Of a stretch of 6,410 nucleotides of DNA, positions 1 through 5,683 are shown in pieces. The position numbers and the translations under genes are program-made. The notes below the pieces were generated by a model. That model ran no database searches. It saw only the letters and a list, made by a program, of their open reading frames with translations, and had not been told where the DNA came from. The stretch is from contig JAICRS010000175.1 of the NCBI GenBank assembly GCA_025966335.1, positions 1 to 6,410 on the forward strand. Direction: 5' to 3'. The number at the start of each line of letters is the position of its first letter. The first letter of the stretch is position 1. This DNA is from Nocardioidaceae bacterium (GTDB taxonomy: Bacteria; Actinomycetota; Actinomycetes; Propionibacteriales; Nocardioidaceae).

Positions 1-1184
1 CCGAGCACGACCACCAGCCGGCCCTTGGTCAGCGGGCGCAGCGCCTCGAGGGCGGCGGTGACCGCGTCCGGCTTGTGGGCGTAGTCGACGATCGCGAGGA
101 AGTCCTGGCCCGCGTCGACCTGCTCGAGCCGTCCGGGCACTCCCGACGACGCGGCGATCCCCCGGGCCACGGCGGCCGGGTCGAAGCCGGCCTCCCCGAG
201 CACGGCGATCGCGCACAGGGCGTTGGCCACGTTGAAGTCCCCGGTCAGCGCCACCTCGGCCGGGAACCGGTCACCGGACGGCGCCTCCACGGTGAACCGG
301 GATCCGGTGGGTGCCATCTCGATCTCGTCGGCGGTCCAGTCCGCGGCCGACCCGCCGGCGGAGAAGGTGCGCATCGGGATGGTCGCCTCGGCGAGCAGCC
401 GGCGGCCGTAGTGGTCATCGATGTTGACCAGGCCGACCCGGGCCCGCTCGGGGGTGAACAAAGAGGCTTTGGCCAGGAAGTACTCCTCCACGTCGGCGTG
501 GAAGTCGAGGTGGTCGCGACCCAGGTTGGTGAACGCCGCGACGTCGAAGACGACGCCGTCGACCCGGCCCATCACCAGCGCGTGGCTGGAGACCTCCATC
601 GCGCAGCCCTGCACTCCCCGCTCGAGCATCACCGCGAACAGGGCGTGCAGGTCGGGCGCCTCGGGGGTGGTCAGCGCGGTCTGTACGTCGACGCCGTCGA
701 TCCGGGTGCCCACGGTCCCGATCGCCGCGGCCGGGACTCCGGAGGTCTGCAGGCCGCTCTCCGCGAGACGGGTGGTGGTGGTCTTCCCCTGGGTCCCGGT
801 CACCGCTACCAGCCTGAGACGTTCGGCCGGTTCGCCGTACACCTTCGCCGCCAGGGAACCGAGGAGCGCGCGCGGCCGCTCGACGACGAGCACCGGGACG
901 GACAGGTCACCGCAGAGCTCGGCACCGGAAGGGTCGGTGAGCACGGCGACCGCGCCGGCGGCGACGGCGTCACCGGCGAAGGTGGCGCCGTGGGCACGAC
1001 TGCCGGGCAGTGCCGCGTAGAGGTCGCCGGGCCGGACCCGCTGGCTGCTGAGGCTGACCCCGGTGACGGCTGCCTGGTCGTCGGGGTTCACGATGTCGAC
1101 GAGGTCCCCGCCGAGCCACCCCGTCAGCGTGTGCAGAGGGGTGCTCGCGGGCGCGCTCGGTCGCGTCGGGATCACGTCTGGCAC
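1..1184 (-). CDS. murE: MurE, UDP-MurNAc-tripeptide synthetase (3' end outside window)
   Basis: Cytoplasmic Mur ligase that uses ATP to add the third amino acid, normally a diaminopimelate in actinobacteria, to UDP-MurNAc-L-Ala-D-Glu. About 394 codons are present out of roughly 500 usual for the family. Visible motifs are the N-terminal RPGDLYAALPG segment, the ATP-binding loop VTGTQGKTTTT (residues about 128-138, lysine about 134), the EVSSHAL segment, FTNLGRDHLDFH, and VDYAHKPDAV near the left edge. The C-terminal domain carrying the DNPR-type motif that distinguishes diaminopimelate from lysine enzymes is cut off, so substrate isomer cannot be read here. The GTG at 1184 is the furthest upstream start possible, because an in-frame TAA lies four codons before it. 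A second GTG at 1175 is an alternative. No Shine-Dalgarno is evident, and the start is 19 bp behind the ftsI stop, so translation probably depends on coupling to ftsI. Identity is secure; the exact start is less so. Confidence 0.95.
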   Translation of the reverse strand, partial: MPDVIPTRPSAPASTPLHTLTGWLGGDLVDIVNPDDQAAVTGVSLSSQRVRPGDLYAALPGSRAHGATFAGDAVAAGAVAVLTDPSGAELCGDLSVPVLVVERPRALLGSLAAKVYGEPAERLRLVAVTGTQGKTTTTRLAESGLQTSGVPAAAIGTVGTRIDGVDVQTALTTPEAPDLHALFAVMLERGVQGCAMEVSSHALVMGRVDGVVFDVAAFTNLGRDHLDFHADVEEYFLAKASLFTPERARVGLVNIDDHYGRRLLAEATIPMRTFSAGGSAADWTADEIEMAPTGSRFTVEAPSGDRFPAEVALTGDFNVANALCAIAVLGEAGFDPAAVARGIAASSGVPGRLEQVDAGQDFLAIVDYAHKPDAVTAALEALRPLTKGRLVVVL

Positions 1185-1203
1185 GCCGGAAGGTTACCCG
1201 CGG

Positions 1204-3015
1204 TCACCATTCGAGCGGGGTGTCGGGTGGCGCGGAGCCGGTCGGCGGGACGGCGTACTTCTGCAGCAGGTAGGTCATGATCTTGTGGAACGCCGGGCCG
1301 CCGATCGAGCCGCCGCCGCCGCCGTTCTTGGGGTCCTGGACGACCACGTAGACGAGGAACCGGGGGTCGTCGGCGGGCGCGAATCCGGCGAAGGAGACCG
1401 TGAAGGTGCCGTCGTAGCAGCCGCAGTCCTCACCGACGCGCTGCGCGGTGCCGGTCTTGCCGGCCACCCGGTAGCCCTCGATCGCGGCCGCGGGCGCGGT
1501 GCCCTCCTCGGGGTCGGTGACCGCCTCCATCATCTCGGTGGTCATCTGGGCGGCCTGCTCGCTGATCACCCGGCGGGCATCAGTGGTGGCGCTGCCGACG
1601 ACCTTGCCCTTCTTGGTGGTGGCGCTGCCCTTGACCAGGCTCGGCTCGATGAGTACGCCGCCGTTGGCGATCGTGTTCACCGCGGTGGCCATCTGCAAGG
1701 CGTTGACCGAGACGCCCTGGCCGAAGGAGATCGTGTCCTGCCGCAGCTGCGACCAGTCGCGCCAGGGCGGCAGCAGTCCGGCCGCCTCGCCGGGGATGCC
1801 GACGCCGCTCTTCTTGCCGAGCCCGAAGCCGGCCAGGTAGGAGTGCAGCTCCTTCGGGGAGAACTCGTCGGCGGCGAGCACGGTGCCGATGTTGGAGGAC
1901 TTGGCGATCACGCCGGTGAGGGTGAGCCTGAGCCGGCCGTGGTCCCAGTAGTCGTGGATCACCCGGTCCGAGCGGGGCAGCTCGGGCGGGACCACGATCT
2001 CGGTCTCGGGGGTGACCTTGCCGGCATCGATCAGCGAGGCGGCGGTGAGCACCTTCTGCACCGAGCCCGGCTCGTAGACGTCGTAGAGCGCCCGGGAGCC
2101 GAGGTCGGACTCGGGTGAGACGAGCGGCTTGTTCGCGTCGAAGGTGGGGTGGTCGGCCAGCGCGAGCACCTCGCCGGTGCGGCTGTCCATCACCACCGCG
2201 GCGCCGGACTCGCCGCCGGAGGCCTGGACGGCCTGGCGCAGCACCCGCTGGGTGTACCACTGCACGTCCCGGTCGATGGTGAGCATCAGGTCCTCGCCGG
2301 CCTGCGGCGGGATCACACTGTTGTCGCCGAGCGGGATCCGGTTGCCGGCGCCGGTCTCGTAGGTCGCGGACCCGTCCGCGCCGTCGAGCATCGCGTTGAA
2401 CAGCCGCTCGAAGCCGGCCAGCGGCTTGCCGTCGGTGCCAAGGAAACCGAGCAGGTTGGCGGCGACGTCATGGGCCGGGTAGTCCCGCACCGGGTCGGGG
2501 TCGGTGGCGATCCCCTCGAGCCCCCGCGCCTCGAGCTCGGCCATCACGTCGTTGGCCTGTGCGGCCGGGACCCGGCGGGCGATGTAGCGGAACTGGGTGT
2601 CGGTCTGCCGCAGCTTGTCGAGGGTCTCGAAGTAGTCGATGTCGAGCCGGCCGGCCAGGACCTTGGCGATCTCCTGGGCGTGGTCGTGGGTCATCGTCGG
2701 GTCGGCGGTGATCATCTTGCCGTCCACCGACTCAGCGAGCGGCATCCCGGTGCGGTCGACGATGGACCCACGGGTGGCGGGCAGCGTGTGCGTGACCAGG
2801 CCGGTGGCCTGGTTGGCCTCGGCCTTGGCGGCGTAGGCCTGCGCGTCGATGCCCTGGAGCTGGAACAGCCGCGCACCGAAGACCGAGACCACCATCGCGA
2901 TCAGGACGAAGCCGACCCGCAGCCGCAGCAGCGAGGCGCCGCGCAGCGACCGTTTACGGGGTGCGCGGGACGTGCTGCGTGGCCGCCCGGGTGCGGGGCG
3001 CCTGCCTTGGGTCAA
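1204..3015 (-). CDS. ftsI: FtsI/PbpB, septal class B penicillin-binding protein (transpeptidase)
   Basis: Peptidoglycan DD-transpeptidase of the divisome that crosslinks septal wall outside the membrane, normally with FtsW and FtsQLB-type partners. The 603-residue protein has a basic, proline-rich cytoplasmic N terminus (1-32), one membrane helix (about 33-50), and a PBP dimerisation domain beginning near TRGSIVDRTG (81-90). The transpeptidase domain carries all three active-site motifs: SVQK (serine 318, lysine 321), SSN (373-375) and KTGT (520-523). No C-terminal PASTA repeats follow. The start is TTG at 3015. An in-frame TGA lies two codons upstream, and GGGGGAG at 3022-3028 sits 6 nt ahead of the TTG, inside the end of ftsL. 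Length is normal for an actinobacterial FtsI. Unusual details are a Cys-Gly-Cys at 531-533 just after the KTG motif and a run of five glycines (565-569). ftsL lies 3 bp upstream and murE 19 bp downstream. Confidence 0.96.
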   Translation of the reverse strand: MTQGRRPAPGRPRSTSRAPRKRSLRGASLLRLRVGFVLIAMVVSVFGARLFQLQGIDAQAYAAKAEANQATGLVTHTLPATRGSIVDRTGMPLAESVDGKMITADPTMTHDHAQEIAKVLAGRLDIDYFETLDKLRQTDTQFRYIARRVPAAQANDVMAELEARGLEGIATDPDPVRDYPAHDVAANLLGFLGTDGKPLAGFERLFNAMLDGADGSATYETGAGNRIPLGDNSVIPPQAGEDLMLTIDRDVQWYTQRVLRQAVQASGGESGAAVVMDSRTGEVLALADHPTFDANKPLVSPESDLGSRALYDVYEPGSVQKVLTAASLIDAGKVTPETEIVVPPELPRSDRVIHDYWDHGRLRLTLTGVIAKSSNIGTVLAADEFSPKELHSYLAGFGLGKKSGVGIPGEAAGLLPPWRDWSQLRQDTISFGQGVSVNALQMATAVNTIANGGVLIEPSLVKGSATTKKGKVVGSATTDARRVISEQAAQMTTEMMEAVTDPEEGTAPAAAIEGYRVAGKTGTAQRVGEDCGCYDGTFTVSFAGFAPADDPRFLVYVVVQDPKNGGGGGSIGGPAFHKIMTYLLQKYAVPPTGSAPPDTPLEW

Positions 3016-3018
3016 CGC

Positions 3019-3606
3019 TCACTCCCCCGACGCTGCTGACGTGTGCTGCTTCTTTGTACCTTCCGCGGGACCGTTCCCGGCGTCAGCCGGCGTCGTGTCG
3101 GCCTTCTTCTTCGCGGTCTTCACCGGCGGCAGCTCGAGGATCACCGGGTCCGGGCGCAGGTTCTTGGGCTTCTGGGTGGGCAGCGGCGCGATCCGCATCG
3201 CGTCGGCCGGATCGGCGACCGTCGGGTTGCCGAGGATCTTGCCGTCGGAGAGCCGGATGAACGCGGGGCTGGCCGCGGGGACCATGCCGAGCTTGCGGGC
3301 CCGGCTGGCGACCTTCTGCGGATCACGCAGGGTGTCGAGCTGCATCTGCAGCGCCTGCTCCTTCGCGTTGAGGGTCGCGGCGGTGGCCTCGAGCTCGGTG
3401 GCCACGAACGAGGCCTGCTGCATGCTGGTGTTGAACAGCAGCAGCCCGACGACGCCGCCCACCAGCAGCAGCGACACCAGCGCCACGAACGGCACCTTCG
3501 GCGCCCGGGTCGCCCGGCGAGGGACGACGGTCAGCCGGGCGCGCTCGACGGCGGCCTCCGCGAAGCGGGGTACGCGATTCCGGGCCTGCGTCATCAGGGT
3601 GCTCAT
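3019..3606 (-). CDS. ftsL: FtsL-type septum formation protein (bitopic, coiled coil)
   Basis: Small divisome protein expected to sit in the membrane with FtsB/DivIC-like and FtsQ partners and to promote FtsI-FtsW activity. The 195-residue product has a basic cytoplasmic N terminus (1-37, several Arg), one strongly hydrophobic helix (about 38-58), a heptad-like extracytoplasmic stretch (about 62-92), then a segment with R-K-L-G-M-V-P near 104-110 that is typical of FtsL/DivIC relatives. It ends in a long Pro/Lys/Ala-rich tail (about 140-195) likely to be disordered. The ATG at 3606 overlaps the rsmH TGA as ATGA, and GGAG at 3614-3617 is 7 nt upstream. A second ATG four codons in is an alternative. 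FtsL sequences diverge greatly, so the name rests on topology and on its place between rsmH and ftsI rather than on catalytic residues. Confidence 0.88.
   Translation of the reverse strand: MSTLMTQARNRVPRFAEAAVERARLTVVPRRATRAPKVPFVALVSLLLVGGVVGLLLFNTSMQQASFVATELEATAATLNAKEQALQMQLDTLRDPQKVASRARKLGMVPAASPAFIRLSDGKILGNPTVADPADAMRIAPLPTQKPKNLRPDPVILELPPVKTAKKKADTTPADAGNGPAEGTKKQHTSAASGE
3022..3028 (-). promoter_or_regulatory. Ribosome binding site fixing the TTG start of ftsI
   Basis: GGGGGAG on the minus strand lies 6 nt before the TTG at 3015 and inside the last codons of ftsL. A GTG seven bases upstream of the TTG is out of frame with FtsI, and the in-frame codon two places before the TTG is TGA. 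The TTG is therefore the only start that keeps the whole basic N terminus and has a good site. Confidence 0.75.
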
Positions 3607-4568
3607 CGGCTTGCTCCAGTGCTGGTGCGGACTCGTTCGACGGCGCGCAGGCGCACCGATGCGGCTCGGGGGTTCTGCTCGATCTCTTCTGCGGAGGCCT
3701 TCTCGGCGCCGCGGGTGACCAGCCGCAGCGCGGGCTCGTGGCCCTCGGGGACGAACGGAAGGTCCGGCGGCAGGTCGCTGCGGGTGTGCTCGACGAAGGC
3801 CTGCTTGACCAGGCGGTCCTCGAGCGAGTGGTAGGACATGACGACCACCCGGCCGCCCACACCGATCGCCTCGATCGCGCCGGGCAGCGCGCGTCGCAGC
3901 ACCGACAGCTCGTCGTTGACCTCGATCCGCAGCGCCTGGAAGGTGCGCTTGGCGGGGTGCCCTCCGGTACGTCGTGCGGGGGCCGGGATCGCGTCCCGGA
4001 TGAGCTCCACGAGCCGCGCGGACCGGGTGAACGGCTCGCGGTCCCGCTCCCGGACGATCGACTCCGCGATCCGTCGGGCGAACCGCTCCTCGCCGTACCA
4101 CTTGAGGATCCGGGCCAGCTCCTCGACCGGGTAGGTGTTGAGCACGTCGGCGGCGGTCTGCCCCTCGGTGTCGTTCATCCGCATGTCGAGGGGTGCGTCC
4201 TCGGCGTAGGCGAACCCGCGGTCGCGGACGTCGAGCTGCATCGAGGAGACGCCGAGGTCGAACAACACCCCGTCGACGTGGTCGTGACCGAGCTCGGCGA
4301 GCACCTCGGGGATCTCGTCGTACACCGCGTGCACGAGGGTGGTGCGGCCGGCGTACGGCTCCAGCCGGGCACCGGCGAGCTCGAGGGCGTGGGTGTCGCG
4401 GTCGACGCCGATCACGTGCGCCTCGGGGCAGCGGGTGAGGACGGCCTCGGCGTGCCCGCCGAGACCGAGGGTGGCGTCGACCAGCACCGACCCCGGCTGC
4501 TGGAGCGGAGGTGCCACTAACGCAACGACCCGGTCGAGAAGGACCGGGACGTGGCTGGGGTTCGTCAT
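3603..4568 (-). CDS. rsmH: RsmH (MraW), 16S rRNA m4C1402 N4-methyltransferase
   Basis: SAM-dependent enzyme that methylates N4 of cytidine 1402 in 16S rRNA in the ribosomal P site; in most bacteria it is the second conserved gene of the dcw cluster. The 321-residue protein is full length for the family. It opens with HVPVLLD (6-12), followed by the SAM-binding motif DATLGLGGH (31-39), GVDRD (54-58) and FDLGVSS (103-109). Family signatures continue with GGHPAKRTFQALRIEVN (202-218), SYHSLEDR (245-252) and the C-terminal NPRAASVRLRAVER (299-312). The ATG at 4568 places the conserved HVPVL five residues in, as usual. The upstream Shine-Dalgarno is weak and close (AGG about 3 nt before the ATG). 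The small upstream gene ends only 11 bp away, so coupling is likely. Its stop overlaps the ftsL start. Confidence 0.97.
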   Translation of the reverse strand: MTNPSHVPVLLDRVVALVAPPLQQPGSVLVDATLGLGGHAEAVLTRCPEAHVIGVDRDTHALELAGARLEPYAGRTTLVHAVYDEIPEVLAELGHDHVDGVLFDLGVSSMQLDVRDRGFAYAEDAPLDMRMNDTEGQTAADVLNTYPVEELARILKWYGEERFARRIAESIVRERDREPFTRSARLVELIRDAIPAPARRTGGHPAKRTFQALRIEVNDELSVLRRALPGAIEAIGVGGRVVVMSYHSLEDRLVKQAFVEHTRSDLPPDLPFVPEGHEPALRLVTRGAEKASAEEIEQNPRAASVRLRAVERVRTSTGASR

Positions 4569-4579
4569 CTACCTGCTGC

Positions 4580-4738
4580 CTACTCGGCCAGGTGGACGAG
4601 GAGCATCAGGGCGACCGCCAGCGCCGACGATGCGGCCGCCGAGAAGGCGATGACGGCCAGGCCGTCCTTGACCTCCTCGCGGACCCGCCGCGTCGGCTGG
4701 CCGGACAGCTGTCCGGAGAACGTGACACTCATCTGCAT
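4580..4738 (-). CDS. Small single-helix membrane protein between mraZ and rsmH, function unknown
   Basis: This 52-residue open frame (50 if the second ATG at 4732 is used) is not one I can name. A polar N terminus contains T-R-R-V-R-E-E-V-K (about 16-24). It is followed by a single hydrophobic segment rich in Ala, Leu and Val (about 27-48) ending L-V-H-L-A-E. The positive charges before the helix suggest N-in topology with almost nothing outside. Coding status is supported by strong G/C preference at third positions, which is lost upstream of the first ATG. It is also supported by a clear GAGGGG site 4 nt before the ATG at 4738 (10 nt before 4732), and by its tight fit 11 bp ahead of rsmH. 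Co-transcription with division genes suggests a divisome or membrane accessory role, which is inference only. An uncharacterised small ORF at this place in related actinobacteria would fit, but I cannot check that here. Confidence 0.8.
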   Translation of the reverse strand: MQMSVTFSGQLSGQPTRRVREEVKDGLAVIAFSAAASSALAVALMLLVHLAE

Positions 4739-4823
4739 TCGACCCCTCGTGTGAAGTTCGTGGCTGTTGCTCGTCGCGGTGGATTCGCAAGGCCTGGTCC
4801 CCGCCCGCTCGCTCTTTGGGAAG

Positions 4824-4861
4824 TTGCCTTCTGGCACCGGGGAAGGTGCGCCAGACGGCAA
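4824..4861. terminator. Long hairpin between mraZ and the small membrane gene (attenuator or processing site?)
   Basis: The two arms TTGCCTTCTGGCACC (4824-4838) and GGTGCGCCAGACGGCAA (4845-4861) pair around a 6-base loop. They form 14 base pairs with one mismatch and a 2-nt bulge. In the mraZ transcript (minus strand) the hairpin begins 66 nt after the mraZ stop codon. No T-run follows on the minus strand, so it is not a classic intrinsic terminator, although actinobacterial terminators often lack one. It could instead give partial termination after mraZ, protect the upstream 3' end, or be cut by RNase III. Confidence 0.5.
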
Positions 4862-4926
4862 GAGAGGGAGCGGACGTGAGACCACGCGCTGCGACTCCGG
4901 TCACGGCTCTGTTCGGTCCAGGGGCG

Positions 4927-5358
4927 TCACATGACGCCGGGGAACACCTCCTCCGAGAGGTCCGCGAAGGCCTGTTCCTGCTGGTCGGAGTAGGTCTGCC
5001 AGGAGGTGGCGTCCCAGACCTCGATCCGGTTCATCGCCCCGATCACGACGCAGTCCCTCGACAGTGAGGCGTAGTCGCGCAGCATCGGCGGGATCGTGAT
5101 CCGGCCCTGCTTGTCCGGCGTCTCGTCGGACGCGCCGGCGAAGAGCATCCGGACGTAGTCGCGGGACTTCTTGTTGGTGACCGGCGTCTCCTTGAGCCGC
5201 TCGGTGAGCTTGCCGAACTCCTCCATCGACCACACGGTGAGGCAGCGCTCCTGTCCTCGTGTGACCACTAGACCCTCCGACAGCTCGTCCCTGAACTTCG
5301 CCGGGAGGAACAGGCGGCCCTTGTCGTCCAGCCGCGGGGTGTAGGTCCCGAAGAACAT
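4927..5358 (-). CDS. mraZ: MraZ, transcriptional regulator of the dcw operon
   Basis: DNA-binding protein with two AbrB-like swapped-hairpin halves. It forms ring oligomers and represses or adjusts the dcw operon by binding short direct repeats upstream of its own gene. The 143-residue length is standard. Both family DxxGR motifs are present, DDKGR (11-15) and DKQGR (82-86), each followed by the usual strand (LFLPAKFRDEL and ITIPPMLRDYA). The ATG at 5358 gives the canonical MFFGTYTPRLDDKGR start, and a strong GGGGAGGGG (5364-5372) lies 5 nt upstream. It is the first gene of the operon, preceded by its own promoter and repeat array. The next gene begins 188 bp later, unlike the tight junctions further down. 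Confidence 0.97.
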   Translation of the reverse strand: MFFGTYTPRLDDKGRLFLPAKFRDELSEGLVVTRGQERCLTVWSMEEFGKLTERLKETPVTNKKSRDYVRMLFAGASDETPDKQGRITIPPMLRDYASLSRDCVVIGAMNRIEVWDATSWQTYSDQQEQAFADLSEEVFPGVM

Positions 5359-5399
5359 CCGGACCCCTCCCCTGCTCGAGCGACGAGGCTTCCCTCTCC

Positions 5400-5434
5400 T
5401 CCACTGCGCACCACCTTACTCCACTTCCCTCCAC
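5400..5434 (-). promoter_or_regulatory. MraZ operator: four GTGG(A) direct repeats with 10-bp period
   Basis: On the minus strand GTGGA starts at 5434, GTGGA at 5424, GTGGT at 5414 and GTGGA at 5404, so each lies exactly 10 bp from the next. Known MraZ boxes, such as the E. coli TGGGN repeats with 5-nt spacers, have the same one-turn spacing and the same place upstream of mraZ. The first two repeats fall between -35 and -10, the third overlaps the -10, and the fourth covers the likely start point, so occupancy should block RNA polymerase. The repeat sequence and period are seen directly; binding by MraZ is inferred. Confidence 0.75.
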
Positions 5435-5440
5435 CGTCAA
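5413..5440 (-). promoter_or_regulatory. Predicted housekeeping sigma promoter of mraZ and the dcw operon
   Basis: On the minus strand a -35 TTGACG (5435-5440) is separated by 16 bp from a -10 TAAGGT (5413-5418), which fits the TANNNT form common in actinobacteria. Transcription would start near 5405, leaving an untranslated leader of about 45-50 nt before the mraZ ATG. It is the best -35/-10 pair I find in the intergenic region, and it coincides with the GTGG repeats. Confidence 0.65.
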
Positions 5441-5484
5441 CCAGAAACGCATCGGTTCAGGCGTGTTTCTCGTCGTCCTTCCGG

Positions 5485-5552
5485 CGGTTCTCCACGGGCG
5501 CGAACGGCCGGTTCTCCGCCTGTTCGAGCGGGCGGCGGCCGGGAACGGCCGG
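5485..5552. repeat. Short direct repeats in the mraZ-moxR intergenic region
   Basis: CGGTTCTCC occurs at 5485-5493 and again at 5509-5517. GAACGGCCGG occurs at 5502-5511 and 5543-5552. GAAC and GTTC units also face each other here, so weak stem-loops can be drawn (for example 5483-5490 with 5502-5509, one mismatch). The cluster could be a regulator site, but in DNA this rich in G and C some of it may be chance. Confidence 0.35.
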
Positions 5553-5555
5553 CTG

Positions 5556-5581
5556 GTGGGGCGAAGTGGAGCAAATGTGGA
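5556..5581 (+). promoter_or_regulatory. Second GTGG array facing moxR, possible extra MraZ site
   Basis: On the plus strand GTGG occurs at 5556, 5566 and 5577, the last two followed by A. Bases 5556-5574 match the mraZ-side array read from 5434 to 5416 at 16 of 19 positions, so the two form an imperfect inverted repeat separated by 121 bp. The spacing is 10 then 11 bp, less regular than at mraZ. It lies about 105-130 bp before the moxR ATG. No clear -35/-10 pair accompanies it. Confidence 0.45.
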
Positions 5582-5683
5582 GGGGCAGGCCACGATTCGA
5601 GGCCAGATTCCGGGCGAACTTTCCGCATCGATGGCAGCGGCTTGCTCGATGTTGTTGACTAGGCACACAAATCGGGGAGGGCT

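Larger units (their letters stand above)
5359..5683. other. Divergent intergenic region between mraZ and moxR
   Basis: This 325-bp gap has no convincing gene. Base composition is less G/C-biased than the flanking genes, and the short open frames in it lack ribosome sites and coding-type codon use. From the mraZ side it holds the ribosome site (5364-5372), the leader, the GTGG array with the promoter (5400-5440), a cluster of short direct repeats (5485-5552), the second GTGG array (5556-5581), and the moxR ribosome site (5674-5681). I found no convincing promoter for moxR: the TTGACT at 5655-5660 has no partner -10 at proper distance. Confidence 0.7.

Noticed and set aside
75..1280. Long plus-strand open frame opposite murE
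   Set aside because: It is antisense to a clear murE, and its product is an Arg/Gly/His-rich low-complexity sequence without motifs. This is the usual shadow of a G/C-biased gene.
1308..1323. GCC trinucleotide run as a repeat locus
   Set aside because: It encodes the five-glycine run in FtsI and is short. Such runs are common in G/C-rich coding sequence.
1063..3039. Plus-strand open frames opposite ftsI (1063-2118 and 2149-3039)
   Set aside because: They lie antisense to a complete FtsI with all catalytic motifs, and their sequences are Gly/Val/His-rich shadow translations.
3607..4101. Upstream extension of the ftsL frame into rsmH
   Set aside because: The extra sequence is an out-of-frame reading of rsmH, Arg/Pro/Gly-rich. 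The ATG at 3606 with GGAG 7 nt upstream and the ATGA overlap gives a normal FtsL.
2849..4520. Plus-strand open frames opposite the ftsI start, ftsL and rsmH (2849-3718, 3043-3834, 3738-4520)
   Set aside because: They overlap well-supported minus-strand genes and show no domain signature or ribosome site.
4739..4885. N-terminal extension of the small membrane protein to a GTG at 4885
   Set aside because: Codons upstream of 4738 lose the G/C third-position preference, and the region contains the long hairpin. The ATG at 4738 has its own strong ribosome site.
5655..5660. TTGACT as a -35 box for moxR
   Set aside because: No acceptable -10 lies 16-19 bp downstream, and the position is only 23 bp before the ATG.
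4901..5668. Minus-strand frame overlapping mraZ and its promoter
   Set aside because: It is out of frame with a complete canonical MraZ and runs through the promoter and repeat array, so it is a chance open frame.
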